Positions 44,452-53,282 of a stretch of 64,000 nucleotides of DNA are shown here, piece after piece (position 1 is the stretch's first letter; each line of letters opens with the position of its first letter). The notes beneath the pieces are model-generated. The model had not been told where the DNA came from, did not search any database, and saw only the letters and a program-made list of their open reading frames with translations. A program made the position numbers and the translations under genes. This DNA comes from Cypionkella sp. (lineage in GTDB: Bacteria; Pseudomonadota; Alphaproteobacteria; Rhodobacterales; Rhodobacteraceae), in the NCBI RefSeq assembly GCF_028290025.1, contig NZ_JAQGKQ010000050.1, positions 54,424-118,423 of the forward strand. Reading direction: 5' to 3'.

Positions 44452-45624
44452 ATGTTCGGCCCGTTTGCATATTTTAACAAATTTCAACTGAGCATCGCTC
44501 TGATTGCCTTGCTTGCACCGCTGCCCCTCGCGGCTGAGGAGGCTAGCTTTTCGCCGGGCTGGCAAGTAGATGCGGCCAGCTCTCAACTGCGGTTCCAATC
44601 CGTGAAAAATGTCACCAAAGTTGAGTCCAGCACCTTCGCTGCCTTCTCGGGTGATCTTGCCGCAGATGGCACGCTGTCGCTGCATGTGTTTTTGGACTCG
44701 GTAGATACCAAGATTGATTTGCGCAACGTGCGGATGCGGTTTTTACTGTTTGAAACCTTTCGCTTCCCCGAAGCCGTGATCACCGCCAAGATCAATCCTG
44801 CTGACTTGGCTGATCTGCCGACGTTGCGGCGCAAGACCATTCATCTGCCCTATACGCTGGACCTGCACGGCGTGAAGAAACAGCTTGAGACGGATGTCGC
44901 TGTGACATTGTTGCAAGATGATACCGTGGTGGTGTCGTCGACGGTGCCAGTGGTGATTGCCACCGATGATTTCGGCTTGGCTGAAGGCGTGCAAAAACTG
45001 CAAGAGGCCGCGAAGGTGGTGATAATCCCCTCCGGCACAGTCAGCTTTGATTTGATGTTGAAGCGCAATGGTGGCGCCACGGCACCGACCACCACACCGA
45101 CAACAGCGGAACCAACCGCGCCCGAAGTGATCGCCGAAGCCCCCGTCGCGCCTGCAACGCCAGAAGCCCCACTGCCCGCGGGAACTGCTCCGGTGGTGCC
45201 CGACGCAGTCGCGGTAGATACGGCAGCAGTGGCTTTGGAGCCGACCGGCGATCTTGATCTCGAAGCATGCACCGGGCGATTTGAGATTTTATCACGCAGC
45301 GGCAACATCAATTTCCAATCCGGCTCGGCCAAACTACAAGCCAGCAGCGCACCGCTGTTAGATAGTGTTGCCGATATCATTGCGCGCTGCCCCGGCTTGA
45401 AGATAGAGATTTCCGGCCATACCGATTCTGACGGTGCCCCGGCGGCAAACCAATCATTGTCGCAATCGCGCGCCAAATCGGTAATGCGCTATTTGGTGGG
45501 CAAGGGGCTGGCGGCAGACCGCTTCACTGCGGTCGGCTATGGCGAGGATAAGCCGATATTTGCCAATGATACGACCGAGCATAAATCTCGCAATCGGCGG
45601 ATCGAATTTGCTTTGGTGCAGTAG
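44452..45624 (+). CDS. YceI-domain / OmpA-domain fusion protein
   Basis: The 390-residue precursor has a signal peptide (LIALLAPLPLAAEE), a YceI-like lipocalin domain (residues about 35-205: WQVDAASSQLRFQSVKNV, TKIDLRNVRMRFLLFETFRFPEAVITAKI), a Pro/Ala/Thr linker (about 210-265) and an OmpA peptidoglycan-binding domain (INFQSGSAKLQ, ISGHTDSDGAPAANQSLSQSRAKSVMRYL, HKSRNRRIEF). It would tether a lipid- or isoprenoid-binding domain to the cell wall. The ATG at 44452 follows AGGAG. It leads a three-gene operon with the next gene starting two bases later. Confidence 0.85.
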   Translation: MFGPFAYFNKFQLSIALIALLAPLPLAAEEASFSPGWQVDAASSQLRFQSVKNVTKVESSTFAAFSGDLAADGTLSLHVFLDSVDTKIDLRNVRMRFLLFETFRFPEAVITAKINPADLADLPTLRRKTIHLPYTLDLHGVKKQLETDVAVTLLQDDTVVVSSTVPVVIATDDFGLAEGVQKLQEAAKVVIIPSGTVSFDLMLKRNGGATAPTTTPTTAEPTAPEVIAEAPVAPATPEAPLPAGTAPVVPDAVAVDTAAVALEPTGDLDLEACTGRFEILSRSGNINFQSGSAKLQASSAPLLDSVADIIARCPGLKIEISGHTDSDGAPAANQSLSQSRAKSVMRYLVGKGLAADRFTAVGYGEDKPIFANDTTEHKSRNRRIEFALVQ

Positions 45625-45625
45625 G

Positions 45626-46348
45626 GTGCGACTAGGCGGCTGGATTGTGATGCTGGCTCTGCTTGGGTTGACCGTTTCGGCACCGAAGCTTCGTGCAGAT
45701 GAAGTCAGTGATTGGCAAGCCGTTCTGGGCTCTGAAGATATCGTGCGACTGCAAGGCTTTGTGCAAGATTATCCGCAAAGCGCGCATCTAGCTGAAGCGA
45801 AGGCGATGTTGGGCAAAAGCATCAATACGGCACGCGCGCTTGGACTGATGCCGATTGAGGCGGTTGAGGGCTACGTTCAGCAGCATGATCTGATTGTCGC
45901 GGCTCGAATGTCAAAAGATGCGGCGGATTATCAAACCTATCTGACTGTCTATCCACAGGGCTTGTTCGCGCCAGTTGCTCAATCGGAGCTCGCGCTTTTG
46001 GCCCTAGCTCCTGTGGTGGAGGCTGCGCCCGATCCTATGGCTGAGCTCGCCGGGCTAACCTTCACCACGCCGTTTCCAGTGGGCGAATATATCAAGGGTC
46101 GCTCCATTGCCAACCTGATCTCAACCGCGACCCCGCAGTTCGCGCCGATTGAAGGGTTGCCCGAAGAGGCGTGGAAGGACAAATCCTGCGCCAACTGCCA
46201 TGCCTGGACCGAAGCAAGCCTGTGTGATCAGGCGAAAACCTATACCAAACCCGATGCAGCAGAGGCTCTGACCAAACCGCATCCACTGGGTGAAACCTTC
46301 AAGATTGGTCTGAAGGCGTGGGCGCTGGGCGGATGTAGGTCGCAATGA
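45626..46348 (+). CDS. Secreted protein with a CxxCH motif, function unknown
   Basis: From GTG 45626 the product is 240 residues with a signal peptide (GGWIVMLALLGLTVSAPKLRA). The middle is helical and TPR-like (DIVRLQGFVQDYPQSAHLAEAKAMLG; DYQTYLTVYPQGLF). The C-terminal end has SCANCHAWTEASLC, then GLKAWALGGCRSQ: a heme c-type CxxCH followed by further cysteines, without a clear distal Met domain. It may bind heme, bind metal, or form disulfides. An ATG at 45650 is an alternative start. It lies between the OmpA fusion (two-base gap) and the kinase (ATGA overlap), implying a joint envelope function. Confidence 0.72.
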   Translation: MRLGGWIVMLALLGLTVSAPKLRADEVSDWQAVLGSEDIVRLQGFVQDYPQSAHLAEAKAMLGKSINTARALGLMPIEAVEGYVQQHDLIVAARMSKDAADYQTYLTVYPQGLFAPVAQSELALLALAPVVEAAPDPMAELAGLTFTTPFPVGEYIKGRSIANLISTATPQFAPIEGLPEEAWKDKSCANCHAWTEASLCDQAKTYTKPDAAEALTKPHPLGETFKIGLKAWALGGCRSQ

Positions 46349-48174
46349 CAAATAACCCGACAAACCCCGGCTTCGCCGCCGAACCGCCACGCGAGCGCGC
46401 CACAACAGTAAGTGGTGGCACCCGGATTATTGGCACCTATGAAATCGACAAGCTGATCAGCGCGGGAGGTATGGGCGAGGTTTATCGCGGACATAACATC
46501 CACAATGGCGAGCCGGTTGCGATCAAGATCGTGCTGCCGAGTTTGGCGCATGATCCAAAGATCGTCGCGCTGTTTCAAAAGGAAAGCACCACGCTATCGC
46601 GGTTAAGCCACGAAGCGATTGTGCGTTATCATGTGTTCACCAACGATCCGATTATCGGGCGGCCGTGTCTGGTGATGGAATTTGTGTCGGGCACTCCGGT
46701 TTCCGATCGGATCGAGCAGGGGCCCATGCCCGCAGATGATGTGCGGGTGATGCTGCGGCGGGTGGCCTCGGGGTTGGACAAGGCCCACCGCGCCGGGGTG
46801 GTGCATCGCGATATGTCGCCGGACAATATCATCCTTGAGGAAGGTTTGGTCGAGCACGCCAAGCTGATCGACTTTGGCATCGCGAAATCCTCGGCGATTG
46901 GGGCTGGCACGCTGTTGCAAGGCCAGTTTGCGGGCAAGTTCAACTGGGTTGCGCCAGAACAACTGGGGGCGTTTGGTGGCCATGTGGATGGTCGATCGGA
47001 CATTTACTCGCTGGCATTGGTGGCTGCGGCGGCGAGCAAAGGTGCCGTGCTACCGATGGGCGATTCGATTGTCGATGCCGTGGGCAAGCGGGCTGCGGTG
47101 CCGGACCTTAGCGGTGTTGACGCGGGCTTGGTGCCGTTGCTGCAATGGATGCTGTCGCCTGATCCGGATGCGCGGCCCGCGACGATGGCACAGGTGATCG
47201 CGGCGCTGGATAATCCGGCGTTGGTGCCTGCTGGTAAAACCTCTCCCGAGGCAAACGCCACGATCATCGGCGGGGTGCTGCCGGTGCTTGGCGCGTCAGA
47301 TGCCAGCCCATTTGGCAACGCCGTTGCTGCACCTAGCGTGAGCGCGGCGACGCCAGCTAAAAGATCGCTCATCCTGCCGCTTGCGGTTGCGGTTATTGTG
47401 GCGACCAGTGGCGTGGCGTATTTTTCGGGTGCCTTCAACTCCGCCCCTTCGCCGGAACCGGAAACCGTTGCTGATGTGCCGATAGCTGAGTCCGTCAAGC
47501 CAGCCGTGCTGACGGCCGCGACGCTGACGAATTTGCTGGCGCAAGCGCAGGATTGCGGGCCACTCAGCGCAACAAACCCGCCTCCGGATGGGTATGCCGA
47601 GGGCGATGCGGTGCGGATCAATGGTCGCGTAGGGTCGGAGGCGACCATTTCCGCGTTGAAAGTCAGCCTTGCGCCCGCAGTGGGCAAGCGGGCTTTGGAA
47701 CTGGATTTGCAGCCGCTAAATCCCCAGATTTGTAGCGTTTTGAACGCGTTGCCATCTGTCGGGTCTGGCGGGTTCACGGTCTCGCTCGGCTATGGCGACA
47801 GCGCCGATCCTAACCCGGACGGTATGTATACGGTCGGCCAGAACCCGGTGATTGACGTGGCGATGCCCGCGGTGGCTGGCTATGTGTCAGCGGTTGTGGT
47901 GGACGGGTCGGGTCATGTGCTGCATCTGCTGGCGAACCGGAAGGGTGGCGAGGCTGGTACGCTGCAGGTCGCATCATCGGTCGCCGAGGCCATTGAAGGC
48001 GGGTCGGCGTTTGTGGTTAACAATGCCGGGCTGGCGATGGTTCTGGTCGTGCAATCCGAAGCGCCGCTCAGCGGAGATTTGCGGATTGAGCCGGTGGCGG
48101 ATTTCATCCAGCGATTGAAGGTCGCGAAGCTGGTTTCGGTGGATGAGCGCCTGATGGCTTTCAAGGTGCGTTAA
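46345..48174 (+). CDS. Transmembrane serine/threonine protein kinase
   Basis: The 609-residue protein has a Hanks-type kinase domain (residues about 30-295) with the P-loop ISAGGMGEVYRG, the Lys in VAIKIV, catalytic HRDMSPDN and metal-binding DFGIAK, then one membrane helix (SLILPLAVAVIVATSGVAYF, about 340-360) and a 220-residue periplasmic domain with no PASTA repeats. The periplasmic part contains VSLGYGDSADPNPDG and a DUF4384-like beta pattern. It probably senses an envelope signal presented by the two secreted products encoded upstream and phosphorylates cytoplasmic targets. Confidence 0.88.
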   Translation: MTNNPTNPGFAAEPPRERATTVSGGTRIIGTYEIDKLISAGGMGEVYRGHNIHNGEPVAIKIVLPSLAHDPKIVALFQKESTTLSRLSHEAIVRYHVFTNDPIIGRPCLVMEFVSGTPVSDRIEQGPMPADDVRVMLRRVASGLDKAHRAGVVHRDMSPDNIILEEGLVEHAKLIDFGIAKSSAIGAGTLLQGQFAGKFNWVAPEQLGAFGGHVDGRSDIYSLALVAAAASKGAVLPMGDSIVDAVGKRAAVPDLSGVDAGLVPLLQWMLSPDPDARPATMAQVIAALDNPALVPAGKTSPEANATIIGGVLPVLGASDASPFGNAVAAPSVSAATPAKRSLILPLAVAVIVATSGVAYFSGAFNSAPSPEPETVADVPIAESVKPAVLTAATLTNLLAQAQDCGPLSATNPPPDGYAEGDAVRINGRVGSEATISALKVSLAPAVGKRALELDLQPLNPQICSVLNALPSVGSGGFTVSLGYGDSADPNPDGMYTVGQNPVIDVAMPAVAGYVSAVVVDGSGHVLHLLANRKGGEAGTLQVASSVAEAIEGGSAFVVNNAGLAMVLVVQSEAPLSGDLRIEPVADFIQRLKVAKLVSVDERLMAFKVR

Positions 48175-48229
48175 GTTGGCCAAACACCGTCTCAACTCCG
48201 GCCAAACTCATTGGCTTGAGCGCCTTACT

Positions 48230-49282
48230 TCAGAGACCGTTCACAGTTGCTCCACCGATTAACCGACCCACCGCCCAATTTGCCGCCTCGGCCACGGTCG
48301 GATCAGAGTCAGCCCTCAACGCTGCGGCATGGGTCGCAAGACCCGGCAGACCGGAGTTGCCGATCGCATACAGCACGTTGCGCACAAAACGGTCACGGCC
48401 GATGCGCTTGATCGGGCTACCAGCAAAGCGCGCGCGGAAGGCGGCATCGTCTAGGCTCACCAGATCGGCGAGTTCAGGCGCGCCGACTTTCGGTTGATAA
48501 CCGATGTCCTTGGCGGCTTGGGCGAATTTGTTCCATGGGCAAGCAGCGAGACAATCATCACAGCCGTAAATTCGGTTGCCCATGAGGGCACGCAAGTCAA
48601 GGTCAACCGGGCCTTTGTGCTCGATGGTCAGGTAAGAAATGCAGCGGCGGGCATCCAACTGATAGGGCGCAGGGAAGGCGTTGGTCGGGCAGGCATCCAA
48701 ACACGCGGTGCAGGTGCCGCAGTGGCTGACCTCGGGCGCATCTTTCGGCAGATCGGCGGTGGTGAAAATTGCGCCAAGGAAGAACCAGTTGCCTAAGTCG
48801 CGCGACAAAAGGTTGGTATGCTTGCCCTGCCAGCCCAAGCCCGCCGCCTCGGCCAACGGTTTCTCCATCACCGGGGCGGTATCGACGAAAACCTTGATCT
48901 CGGCTTTCGCAACGGTCGCGAACCAGCCGCCAAGCCGCTTCAGCCGCCGCTTCACCAGATCGTGGTAATCCTTGCCCTGCGCATAGACCGACACCGCCGC
49001 GCGGTCGGGTTGGCTCAGCACATCGCGCGGATCGGTTTCGGGCGTATAAACCTCGGCCAGCATAATGACTGAACGCGCCTCGGGCCAAAGCGCGGCGGCG
49101 TTGCCACGCCAATGCTCTCGCTCGGCCATCCAAGTCATTTGACCGTGACGGTCGGCTGACAGAAACTCGCGCAAGCGTCCTGCGGTTTCCGGCACGGCAT
49201 CCGGCGCACAGATACCGACTTTGGAAAATCCCTCCTCCAACGCTTTCGCGATCAAATGATCTTTGAGAGACGGCAAGGTCAT
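48230..49282 (-). CDS. queG: Epoxyqueuosine reductase
   Basis: The 350-residue enzyme reduces epoxyqueuosine to queuosine in the wobble base of GUN-anticodon tRNAs, using cobalamin and two 4Fe-4S clusters. The cluster ligands are [12 protein letters not shown] and [24 protein letters not shown] and GNWFFLGAI are QueG signatures. A HEAT-like tail follows ([11 protein letters not shown]). It converges with the kinase gene and has a palindromic element after the neighbouring GST. Confidence 0.95.
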   Translation of the reverse strand: MTLPSLKDHLIAKALEEGFSKVGICAPDAVPETAGRLREFLSADRHGQMTWMAEREHWRGNAAALWPEARSVIMLAEVYTPETDPRDVLSQPDRAAVSVYAQGKDYHDLVKRRLKRLGGWFATVAKAEIKVFVDTAPVMEKPLAEAAGLGWQGKHTNLLSRDLGNWFFLGAIFTTADLPKDAPEVSHCGTCTACLDACPTNAFPAPYQLDARRCISYLTIEHKGPVDLDLRALMGNRIYGCDDCLAACPWNKFAQAAKDIGYQPKVGAPELADLVSLDDAAFRARFAGSPIKRIGRDRFVRNVLYAIGNSGLPGLATHAAALRADSDPTVAEAANWAVGRLIGGATVNGL

Positions 49283-49308
49283 CCTCTCTGCTCAAATATC
49301 CTGGGGGT

Positions 49309-49326
49309 TTGGGGGCTAGCCCCCAA
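49309..49326. repeat. Palindromic GC element between queG and the GST gene
   Basis: TTGGGGGCTAGCCCCCAA is a perfect 18-base palindrome inside the longer string AAATATCCTGGGGGTTTGGGGGC. I recall strings of this kind as frequent intergenic, terminator-like elements in Rhodobacteraceae genomes. It lies just beyond the GST stop codon. Confidence 0.6.
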
Positions 49327-49332
49327 TTACAG

Positions 49333-49998
49333 CTAGAAGTCCAGATCGGCGTAATGCTGGGGTGGCGGAAAACCCGAGACTTGGTCGGCCAATAGCGTGC
49401 GAAACGAAGGCCGCGATTTGATCTTGGCGTACCAATCTTTCACCGTCGCCGAGCGATGCCAATCAACATCCGAGATATAATCGAGACAGGACAGATGTGC
49501 CGCCGCCGTCAGATCGGCCAAAGTCATCACATCGCCAGCCAGCCAGCGGCGTTGATCGAGCAACCAGCCGAGATAGTCGAGGTGATACTTGATCCTACCC
49601 GCGCCGGACTTCACCGCTTTGGAGTCGGGATTGCCATGCGCCATGATCTTTTTATTGACCCGCTCATACAGCAGCTTTGAGGTGACTTCGGCGTGGAATT
49701 TGTCATCAAACCACGCGCACAGACGGCGCACTTCGAAGCGCATATCCATGTCGCGCGGCATCAGCTGCGGGTTCGGATAGGCTTCTTCCAAGTATTCACA
49801 GATCGCTTGGCTTTCAGAAAGCACCTTGTTTTCAATCCGCAGCACCGGAACTTTGCCAGCTGGGTTACGGCGCAGGAAATCGGGCGAAGGCTCCCAATAG
49901 CGTTCTTCGATCAGCTCTACCTCTAGCCGCTTTTCGGCCAAAGTCAGGCGCACCTTGCGGCAGAATGGCGACAGCGGGAAGTGATACAGGCGGATCAT
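49333..49998 (-). CDS. Glutathione S-transferase family protein
   Basis: The 221-residue protein starts MIRLYHFPLSPFCRKVRLTL, with a CxxC-less PFCRK redox site, cis-Pro loop GKVPVLRIEN and glutathione contact SESQAICEYLEE. The C-terminal helical domain has WLAGDVMTLADLTAAAHLSCLDYI, the usual N-capping box. The start at 49998 fits the family; the longer frame to 50319 has no support. Substrate unknown. Confidence 0.88.
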   Translation of the reverse strand: MIRLYHFPLSPFCRKVRLTLAEKRLEVELIEERYWEPSPDFLRRNPAGKVPVLRIENKVLSESQAICEYLEEAYPNPQLMPRDMDMRFEVRRLCAWFDDKFHAEVTSKLLYERVNKKIMAHGNPDSKAVKSGAGRIKYHLDYLGWLLDQRRWLAGDVMTLADLTAAAHLSCLDYISDVDWHRSATVKDWYAKIKSRPSFRTLLADQVSGFPPPQHYADLDF

Positions 49999-50074
49999 GG
50001 GGGGATTGGTCTTTGTATGCAGGGTTTGATCTTCAATGCCGCGCCAAGCTCGGAAATTCAACCACAATCCCCGG

Positions 50075-50812
50075 TTAGTCGCGGCGCTGAAAGCAATCCG
50101 CGCGGCCATCCGCCAGAATGGTTTCGGCGCCCGACATGATCGCGCCGGTGCGGCGTCGCACGAAGCTGCTGGGTTTGCTGGCAGAGCGGCCTTTGGGGTC
50201 AGGCAAAATCGCAGCGAGACGGGCGGCCTGCAGGGCGGATAAGTCGCGCGCATCGACGCCAAAGTAATGCTGGGCGGCGGCTTGGACGCCAAACACGCCC
50301 TCGTCAAATTCTGCCACATTGAGATAGACTTCGAGGATACGTTGCTTCGACCACACTAGTTCCACCAGCGGGGTGAGGGTGGTTTCAATCACCTTGCGCA
50401 CCCAGCTACGACCTTGCCAGAGGAAGACGTTTTTCGCGACTTGCTGGGTTAGCGTCGAGGCACCGCGATTGCCGCCTTGATCGACGGCAGCACGGATCGC
50501 GGCCATATCGAAGCCCCAATGCAGGCAGAAATTGGCATCCTCGGCTGCGACAACCGAACGACCCATCACCGGGGCGATTTCATCCCAATCGACCCAGTCT
50601 TTGCTGATGCCGCCAAGCCGCCAGCTTTCGGACAGCTGATACAGGTTAATCGGTGGTGGAATGAAGCTGAACAGCAGGATCAGGACGGCGAAAAACCCGG
50701 CAACGCCCGCAACACCGCGCAGCAGCCAACGCCTGATCCGTCGCCCCTTGGATTTAAGGGCGATCAGCTCTGGCTCAGGTTTTTTACGCGATTTTTTAGG
50801 GGTATCGACCAT
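50075..50812 (-). CDS. mtgA: Monofunctional biosynthetic peptidoglycan transglycosylase
   Basis: The 245-residue protein has a basic N-terminus (TPKKSRKKPEPE), one membrane helix (GVAGFFAVLILLFSF) and a GT51 domain with VVAAEDANFCLHWGFDM (catalytic Glu), RGASTLTQQVAKNVFLWQGRSWVRK and the second Glu in KQRILEVYLNVAEFDEGVFG. It polymerises lipid II into glycan strands at the outer face of the inner membrane. A run of Lys codons near the start gives a local AT-rich patch. Confidence 0.94.
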   Translation of the reverse strand: MVDTPKKSRKKPEPELIALKSKGRRIRRWLLRGVAGVAGFFAVLILLFSFIPPPINLYQLSESWRLGGISKDWVDWDEIAPVMGRSVVAAEDANFCLHWGFDMAAIRAAVDQGGNRGASTLTQQVAKNVFLWQGRSWVRKVIETTLTPLVELVWSKQRILEVYLNVAEFDEGVFGVQAAAQHYFGVDARDLSALQAARLAAILPDPKGRSASKPSSFVRRRTGAIMSGAETILADGRADCFQRRD

Positions 50813-50856
50813 GCGGCAGCTTAGGCCCTAACGACTGGATTTGGTCAAGTGTTGGC

Positions 50857-52329
50857 TCACACTAACATTGTGGCCTGCACCGCCCTGCCCCAACGTTGAT
50901 ATTTGCTTTGGCGGGTGATCTCGGACATTCGCGGTTGGAAGCGATGTTGCAGCGCCCAGTTTTGCGCAAATTCCTGCGGCGGCGGGCAAAGGCCGGATTG
51001 CAAGCCTGCGAGGTAGGCGGCACCGAGCGCGGTGGTTTCGGTGACTTTGGGGCGATCGACGGGGGCGCCAAGAATGTCGGCGAGAAATTGCATCGTCCAA
51101 TCGCTTGCAGTCATGCCGCCATCGACGCGCAGCACGCCCTCGGCAGCGGTACCCCAATCGGCGCGCATGGCTTCCAACAAGTCGCGGGTCTGGAAACCAA
51201 CGCTCTCCAATGCGGCGCGGGCCAATTCGGCGGGGCCGGAGTTACGGGTGATGCCGTAGACCGCACCGCGACATTCGGGCCGCCAATACGGAGCGCCGAG
51301 GCCGGTGAACGCGGGGACGAGGATCAGGTCTTGCGCGGGGTCGGCATGGCTGGCGAGGGTTTGAGTTTCGGCGGCGTTGGCGATGATTTTCAAGCCGTCG
51401 CGCAGCCATTGCACCACGGCCCCGGCAATGAAGATCGAGCCTTCCAGCGCGTAGGTGGTCTCGCCGTTCAAACGGTAAGCAATGGTGGTGAGCAGGCGGT
51501 TCTTTGAGGCGACCATGGTGGTGCCGGTGTTCAAAAGCGCGAAACAGCCGGTGCCGTAGGTGGATTTCATCATGCCGGGTTGGAAGCAGGCTTGACCGAC
51601 GGTGGCGGCTTGCTGATCGCCCGCGACGCCGCGGATCGGGATGGCGTGGCCGAACAAGGCGGCGTCGGTGGTGCCGAACTCGGCGGCGGAGTCTTTGACT
51701 TCGGGCAGTAGGGACATTGGGATGTTTAAGAGAGCGCAGATTTCGGCGTCCCACTGGTTGGTTTTAATGTTGAACAGCATGGTACGGGCGGCGTTGGTGG
51801 CGTCGGTGACGTGGCTGCGTCCGGCGGTGAGGTGCCAGATCAGGTAGGTGTCAACGGTGCCGAAGGCGAGCTTGCCTGCTTCGGCTGCGGCGCGGGCTCC
51901 CGGCGTGTGGTCGAGCAGGTATTTCACCTTGGTGGCGCTGAAGTAGGGGTCGAGCAGCAGGCCGGTGCGGGCGGTGATCATCGGCTCGTGAGGCAGCAGG
52001 GCGTCGCAAATCGCGGCGGTGCGGCGGTCTTGCCAGACGATAGCGTTGGCGATGGGTTTACCGGTCTCGCGGTTCCAGATAATCGTGGTCTCGCGCTGGT
52101 TGGTGATGCCGATACAGGCGATGTCGGCGGGGTCGGTGCGGGAGAGGACGGTTCGGACCACGGAAAGCGTGGTGCGGAGAAGGTCGGCGGGGTCATGTTC
52201 GACCCAGCCCGAGGCGGGGTAATGCTGCGGGAATTCCTCCTGCGCGGAGGTGATCGGGGTGAGGTCATGCGAAAACAAGATGGCCCGCGTTGAAGTCGTG
52301 CCTTGGTCAATTGCGAGAATTTGCGGCAT
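50857..52329 (-). CDS. glpK: Glycerol kinase
   Basis: The 490-residue FGGY kinase phosphorylates glycerol to sn-glycerol 3-phosphate. It begins [19 protein letters not shown] (phosphate loop), has [30 protein letters not shown] split by the substrate cleft, [14 protein letters not shown] and the FGGY ATP motif [23 protein letters not shown]. It stands alone here, without glpF, glpD or glpR next to it. Confidence 0.96.
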   Translation of the reverse strand: MPQILAIDQGTTSTRAILFSHDLTPITSAQEEFPQHYPASGWVEHDPADLLRTTLSVVRTVLSRTDPADIACIGITNQRETTIIWNRETGKPIANAIVWQDRRTAAICDALLPHEPMITARTGLLLDPYFSATKVKYLLDHTPGARAAAEAGKLAFGTVDTYLIWHLTAGRSHVTDATNAARTMLFNIKTNQWDAEICALLNIPMSLLPEVKDSAAEFGTTDAALFGHAIPIRGVAGDQQAATVGQACFQPGMMKSTYGTGCFALLNTGTTMVASKNRLLTTIAYRLNGETTYALEGSIFIAGAVVQWLRDGLKIIANAAETQTLASHADPAQDLILVPAFTGLGAPYWRPECRGAVYGITRNSGPAELARAALESVGFQTRDLLEAMRADWGTAAEGVLRVDGGMTASDWTMQFLADILGAPVDRPKVTETTALGAAYLAGLQSGLCPPPQEFAQNWALQHRFQPRMSEITRQSKYQRWGRAVQATMLV

Positions 52330-52582
52330 TTGAGACCTTTAATCAGAAGTGTCCGCGTTTGGACAGAATGGCTTTGGGTTTATATCAACAACTTATTTTT
52401 TGCGTTAGGTGTTTCTTAATGTCTTCGCCGCATCGCTCGTCGCCCTATCATCGGCGAAAGACACGGTGAATCGGGCGGTTTCCGCGTCGGCTAGATGTTA
52501 TTTTGCCAGGCCGTTTTGTCGAAGTTATAGAGCGGCGAGTCGTCACGCAACGGTGTTACAGTTGGTTCCGCAACGTCGGCGT

Positions 52583-52609
52583 TTGGCAAGTCTTGCCAAA
52601 GTTTGCCAA
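52583..52609 (+). promoter_or_regulatory. Operator repeats upstream of parDE
   Basis: TTGGCAA (52583-52589), GTC, TTGCCAA (52593-52599) form a perfect palindrome, followed by a third half-site TTTGCCAA (52602-52609). The array ends 18 bases before the parD start, where an antitoxin would bind to repress its own operon. Confidence 0.7.
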
Positions 52610-52627
52610 TGTCGTATGCTGGGTGGT

Positions 52628-52882
52628 ATGAGCACGATGAATATCTCTTTACCCGATGACATGAAGGCGTTTGTGGACGAGCAGGTGCGCATGCATGGCT
52701 TTACCACGACCAGCGAATATATGCGCGCGCTGATCCGTGAGCGGAAAGAGGGCATTGAGCGGCTGCGGGCTTTGGTGATTGAGGGCATGGAGTCTGGCGA
52801 TGCGGGGCCCGCTGAAGATGTCTCGGCTCGATTGCGTGCGAAGATTGAGGCGGCCCGAATGGGGATGAAGGCCGCCGAATGA
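52628..52882 (+). CDS. parD: ParD-type antitoxin
   Basis: The 84-residue protein begins MSTMNISLPDDMKAFVDEQV, a ribbon-helix-helix DNA-binding domain, with GFTTTSEYMRALIRERKEG, and ends in an acidic/basic tail that would wrap the toxin. The start at 52628 is fixed by the family N-terminus; the open frame extends to 52409 without homology. It overlaps parE by ATGA, the usual toxin-antitoxin coupling. Confidence 0.92.
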   Translation: MSTMNISLPDDMKAFVDEQVRMHGFTTTSEYMRALIRERKEGIERLRALVIEGMESGDAGPAEDVSARLRAKIEAARMGMKAAE

Positions 52883-53190
52883 CGGCAGTTATCGTCAGCC
52901 GGGCAGCAGAGGCTGACTTGAACGCGATTACCGACTTTTATTTGACCGAAGCTGGCATCGTACTGGCTGCTGGATTTATGACGGCTTGGGATGGCTGCAT
53001 CGACCACCTAGATGCGTTTCCGGCGAGCGGATCGCCTCGGTTAGCGGGAAATCTGGCGATTGCCGGATTGCGGGTTTGGCCGATCAAGGGATTTCCACAG
53101 CTGGTGCTTTATCTGGAAACTGCGCAGGGCGTCACAATTCAGCGGGTGCTGCACTCGGCACGCGATTTGCAGTTTGTCTTGCGCGACTAA
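52879..53190 (+). CDS. parE: ParE-type toxin
   Basis: The 103-residue RelE/ParE-fold protein has VSRAAEADLNAITDFYLTEAG at the N-terminus, FPASGSPR, and the C-terminal FPQLVLYLETAQGVTIQRVLHSARDL strand-helix pattern (VLHxxRD is diagnostic). ParE toxins poison DNA gyrase. It appears intact, so the module may be active. Confidence 0.92.
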   Translation: MTAVIVSRAAEADLNAITDFYLTEAGIVLAAGFMTAWDGCIDHLDAFPASGSPRLAGNLAIAGLRVWPIKGFPQLVLYLETAQGVTIQRVLHSARDLQFVLRD

Positions 53191-53282
53191 ATCCGCACGT
53201 TCGCGACTGGAAATGTCGCGGGTGGTGCTGCGGCGATGGGTTGGGTTGTTAGGATCTGCAAAACCCATTTTCGGAGACATTC

